From Demequina activiva (GTDB lineage Bacteria; Actinomycetota; Actinomycetes; Actinomycetales; Demequinaceae): a DNA stretch of 64,000 bases. The notes below the pieces were generated by a model that saw only the letters and a program-made list of their open reading frames with translations, searched no databases and was not told the origin of the DNA. The translations under genes and the position numbers were made by a program. Location: positions 682,001 to 746,000 of the forward strand of contig NZ_BONR01000001.1 in NCBI RefSeq assembly GCF_016862815.1, read 5' to 3'. Numbering within the stretch: position 1 is the first letter of the stretch; each line of letters begins with the position of its first letter. Below are positions 62,149 to 64,000 of this stretch, piece after piece.

Positions 62149-62203
62149 TGGAGATTCCTTCCTCACAAACGCCCTTGGGCGATGAAAATGGTGCCAAATT
62201 CTG
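62149..62203 (-). repeat. 54/55-bp dispersed element, copy 4
   Basis: On the minus strand it reads AGAATTTGGCACCATTTTCA then TCGCCCA, the first 27 bases identical to copy 3, ending GTGAGGAAGGAATCTCCA. It lies 28 bases beyond the stop of the GNAT/P-loop gene, in its sense, and is preceded by a purine/pyrimidine tract like those of the other copies. Confidence 0.88.
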
Positions 62204-62231
62204 GAGAGGAGAGAGCGAAGGGGCGGCGGGG

Positions 62232-63224
62232 CTACCAGCCGGCGCGCTCGAGGGCCTCTGCTGCGACCACGAGCCGATCACGGACGCCGGCGTTGTCCAC
62301 CACCGCATCGTCCAGGTCGAGCGTGCGAAGGATCCCGTCGAGTTCCGCCGTGCGCGCCCGGGCGAAGTCCTGCCAGTAGCCTTCCGGCTCGCGCGCCATC
62401 AGCCGCTCCAGTCGCACGTCCTCCGGGGCGTCCACACGCACGATCGCGACCTCGGCTGGGCCCGCCTCGGGATCGGCGAAGGCGCGGGCGTAGCGATCGC
62501 GATCGGTGGAGTCTTCGACCACGCGCGGGAGCACCATCAGACCGAATCCGCGAGCGCGATAGTTCGGCGCGATCGCCGCGAGGTTGTCGAACAGCAGCCC
62601 CTGGTTGAAGCGATCGGTCTCGGGATGCGGCTCGGCCTGACACAGGAAGTCGGCGTCCACGTAGCCGCTGTGCGCGTCGCGCTCCGCCAACAGATCGTGC
62701 ACCGCGGCGGCGATGGTGGTCTTCCCCGCCCCCATGGTGCCGTTGATCACCAGCACCCGGGTGGGCAGGGGACGCGCGAAGCAGCGCGAGTCCGGCTCGT
62801 CCTTGTACTCGCCGTAGGGCGCCATGGGCGTCCACCCCAGTGACTGATACAGCGCGATGGCCTCGGGCTGCTCGGTGCCGGTCTCGAGGATCATGCGCGT
62901 CGCGCCCGCGCGCCGGCACGCCTGCTCGGCCGCCCTCATCATCACCCGCGAGTGCCCGTGGCCCCGATGCCCGGGCTCGACCCACAGGCGCTTGAGCTCC
63001 ACGTCTCCCGGCAGCGTCTCAGGGTACGGCGACCAGCGGGCGACGATGCTCGCGACCGGCGATCCGTCCTCCGCGTAGCCCACCCACGACCCCACGAGAG
63101 TCGGAAACTCCGTCTCGAGCACCAGGTCGGGCTCGTCGTAGCGCAGGGCGAGGTCTCGCTCCTGGGCCTTCCACAGCCGATGCGCGTCGGGATCGTCCGG
63201 GCGCACCCGGCGAACGGTGATCAT
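62232..63224 (-). CDS. GNAT acetyltransferase fused to a P-loop kinase-like domain
   Basis: The 330-residue protein joins a GNAT domain (residues about 1-152, acetyl-CoA motif VEPGHRGHGHSRVMMRAAEQ near 82-101) to an AAA/kinase-like P-loop domain (VLVINGTMGAGKTT near 157-170). The second part includes a later DAPEDVRLERLMARE, typical of small-molecule kinases. It may acetylate and phosphorylate one substrate, or the parts may be independent. TAGACT ends 6 bases before the ATG. Substrate unknown. Confidence 0.8.
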   Translation of the reverse strand: MITVRRVRPDDPDAHRLWKAQERDLALRYDEPDLVLETEFPTLVGSWVGYAEDGSPVASIVARWSPYPETLPGDVELKRLWVEPGHRGHGHSRVMMRAAEQACRRAGATRMILETGTEQPEAIALYQSLGWTPMAPYGEYKDEPDSRCFARPLPTRVLVINGTMGAGKTTIAAAVHDLLAERDAHSGYVDADFLCQAEPHPETDRFNQGLLFDNLAAIAPNYRARGFGLMVLPRVVEDSTDRDRYARAFADPEAGPAEVAIVRVDAPEDVRLERLMAREPEGYWQDFARARTAELDGILRTLDLDDAVVDNAGVRDRLVVAAEALERAGW

Positions 63225-63230
63225 GGGCCG

Positions 63231-63236
63231 AGTCTA
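63231..63236 (-). promoter_or_regulatory. -10 hexamer TAGACT built on an upstream stop codon
   Basis: The TAG stop of the dGTPase-like gene (63236-63234) is the first half of TAGACT, which lies 6 bases before the ATG of the GNAT/P-loop gene, giving a leaderless start. Confidence 0.5.
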
Positions 63237-64000
63237 GAGACCCTGACCGGCGTCCCACAGACGCTCCGTGTAGCCCGTCAGCAGGGCGTCCAGGTGGATG
63301 GCCTGGGCGTCCGTGAGAGCGGCAACGTAGTCGATGACGCCGCGTCCCATCGCTCGCCGGCGCAGCTCCGTCTCGTCGACGTCCGGCAGCACCTGCGGCT
63401 GCTCGCGCAGCACGGTCAGGTAGTCCTCCGTCGCGAGGTCCACGAGGTCCAGCAGGCGTCGAGGCGCTCTCCGCACATCCTGCGGGTCGTCGAGCCACGC
63501 GATGCAGCCGTCCACCAGGCGCTCGACGAGGTTCGCCTGTCCCCGCTGGTAGACGGCCAGGTCCGGGCGGTCCAGGATGAATCGTTCGTGGAGGAACTTG
63601 AGCACCGCCACCTCGTGCCACGCGGTGGCGTCCAGCATCACGTGTCCGGAGCGATGCGCGGGCTCGCGGTGCAGCTCGATCGAGGACTGCAGGTGACGGA
63701 TCCACGCATCCGTGAAGCGCGCCAGTGCGCGATCCGCTCCGAGCGAGCCGTCGAACGGCACCGTCAGGAGCCCCTCCACCACCTCCTCGGTGACACGCGC
63801 CACCGCCTGGTCGAACGCATCGGCGTTCGCGATCCAGGGGTCGCGCTCCTCGAGCCGTCGCCACAGCAGCTCGAGCGAGTGCCCGGGTGCGCGGCTCACG
63901 CTGCGCAGCGTGGGCGTGTCCAGCGCGCGGAGGTCCGCGAGCTCGCGTCGCCACTCCCGGAACTCGCCGGCGATGGTGGCCTGGTTGAGCAGGCCCGCTC
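63234..64000 (-). CDS. C-terminal part of a dGTP triphosphohydrolase-like (HD) protein
   Basis: The frame is open to the window edge, giving about 255 residues. The all-helical content, VLKFLHERFILDRPDLAVYQRGQ-like helix, and GRGVIDYVAALTDAQAIHLDALL near the end fit the C-terminal part of the dGTPase family, in which this last helix packs near the active site. The HD motif itself would lie beyond the window. The family call is moderately uncertain without the N-terminus. Confidence 0.65.
   Translation of the reverse strand, partial: AGLLNQATIAGEFREWRRELADLRALDTPTLRSVSRAPGHSLELLWRRLEERDPWIANADAFDQAVARVTEEVVEGLLTVPFDGSLGADRALARFTDAWIRHLQSSIELHREPAHRSGHVMLDATAWHEVAVLKFLHERFILDRPDLAVYQRGQANLVERLVDGCIAWLDDPQDVRRAPRRLLDLVDLATEDYLTVLREQPQVLPDVDETELRRRAMGRGVIDYVAALTDAQAIHLDALLTGYTERLWDAGQGL

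Overview
This 64-kb window is high-GC chromosomal DNA from an actinobacterium, most likely a plant-polymer-degrading member of the Micrococcales (Cellulomonas/Demequina-like). The evidence is a near-textbook BldC, a DUF3073 protein, the actinobacterial purF-purM and sterol-carrier-purL neighbourhoods, GH6 and GH1 glycosidases, a MalEFG-type sugar ABC transporter without its own ATPase, a LAXTG-type wall anchor, and many genes whose -10 box lies only 6-7 bases before the start codon (leaderless transcripts). I see no insertion sequence, prophage, CRISPR array or rRNA. The species is not determined.

Layout. 0-9.8 kb: a Pr6Pr membrane protein and a BCCT transporter, then on the minus strand araDB (L-arabinose use), pxpABC (5-oxoprolinase), a GyrI-like protein, a flavin reductase, a DUF1232 protein and carbonic anhydrase. 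10-18.5 kb: tandem SDR genes, a LacI-type regulator with araA, galK-galE, and a ridA-GH1 beta-glucosidase pair. 18.5-26.5 kb: tRNA-Glu, tRNA-Asp and tRNA-Phe, housekeeping genes (ogt, bldC, DUF3073) and a purM-purF operon. 26.5-35.4 kb: two GH6-family lipoproteins, a sugar ABC importer, a sterol-carrier protein and purL. 36-44.7 kb: a two-component system with a phosphoribosyltransferase gene between kinase and regulator, a serpin, an ABC/FtsX exporter and a rhodanese. 44.9-51.4 kb: a large lamin-tail/phytase-like surface protein, metZ and a PrsW-type protease. 51.4-57.7 kb: copZ-copA with a CueR-type operator, pntAB and a MerR regulator. 57.9-64 kb: an Asp/Glu racemase, a TIM-barrel protein, a TIM-barrel/kinase fusion, a GNAT/P-loop fusion and the C-terminal end of a dGTPase-like protein.

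How the genes fit together. Cello-oligosaccharide or related sugar use is suggested by the GH6 lipoproteins, the ABC importer and the intracellular GH1 enzyme. Arabinose use is split into araDB and araR-araA, which share a LacI-type operator (TGTTMACGTTCA), so they probably form one regulon. CopZ/CopA and the distant MerR protein are probably a copper-efflux regulon.

Main unexplained signals. (1) A 54-bp dispersed element occurs as two inward-facing pairs just after convergent genes and as a divergent copy in the lacI-galK gap. (2) The 9-mer GCATCGGCC/GGCCGATGC occurs about 33 times, far above composition, including six intergenic copies. (3) In four places the TAG stop codon of one gene forms the start of the -10 hexamer of the next. 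(4) A TIM-barrel domain is fused through a disordered linker to an APH-like kinase, next to a stand-alone TIM-barrel paralogue and a racemase. (5) The second GH6 paralogue has lost the catalytic Asp of the EPD motif.
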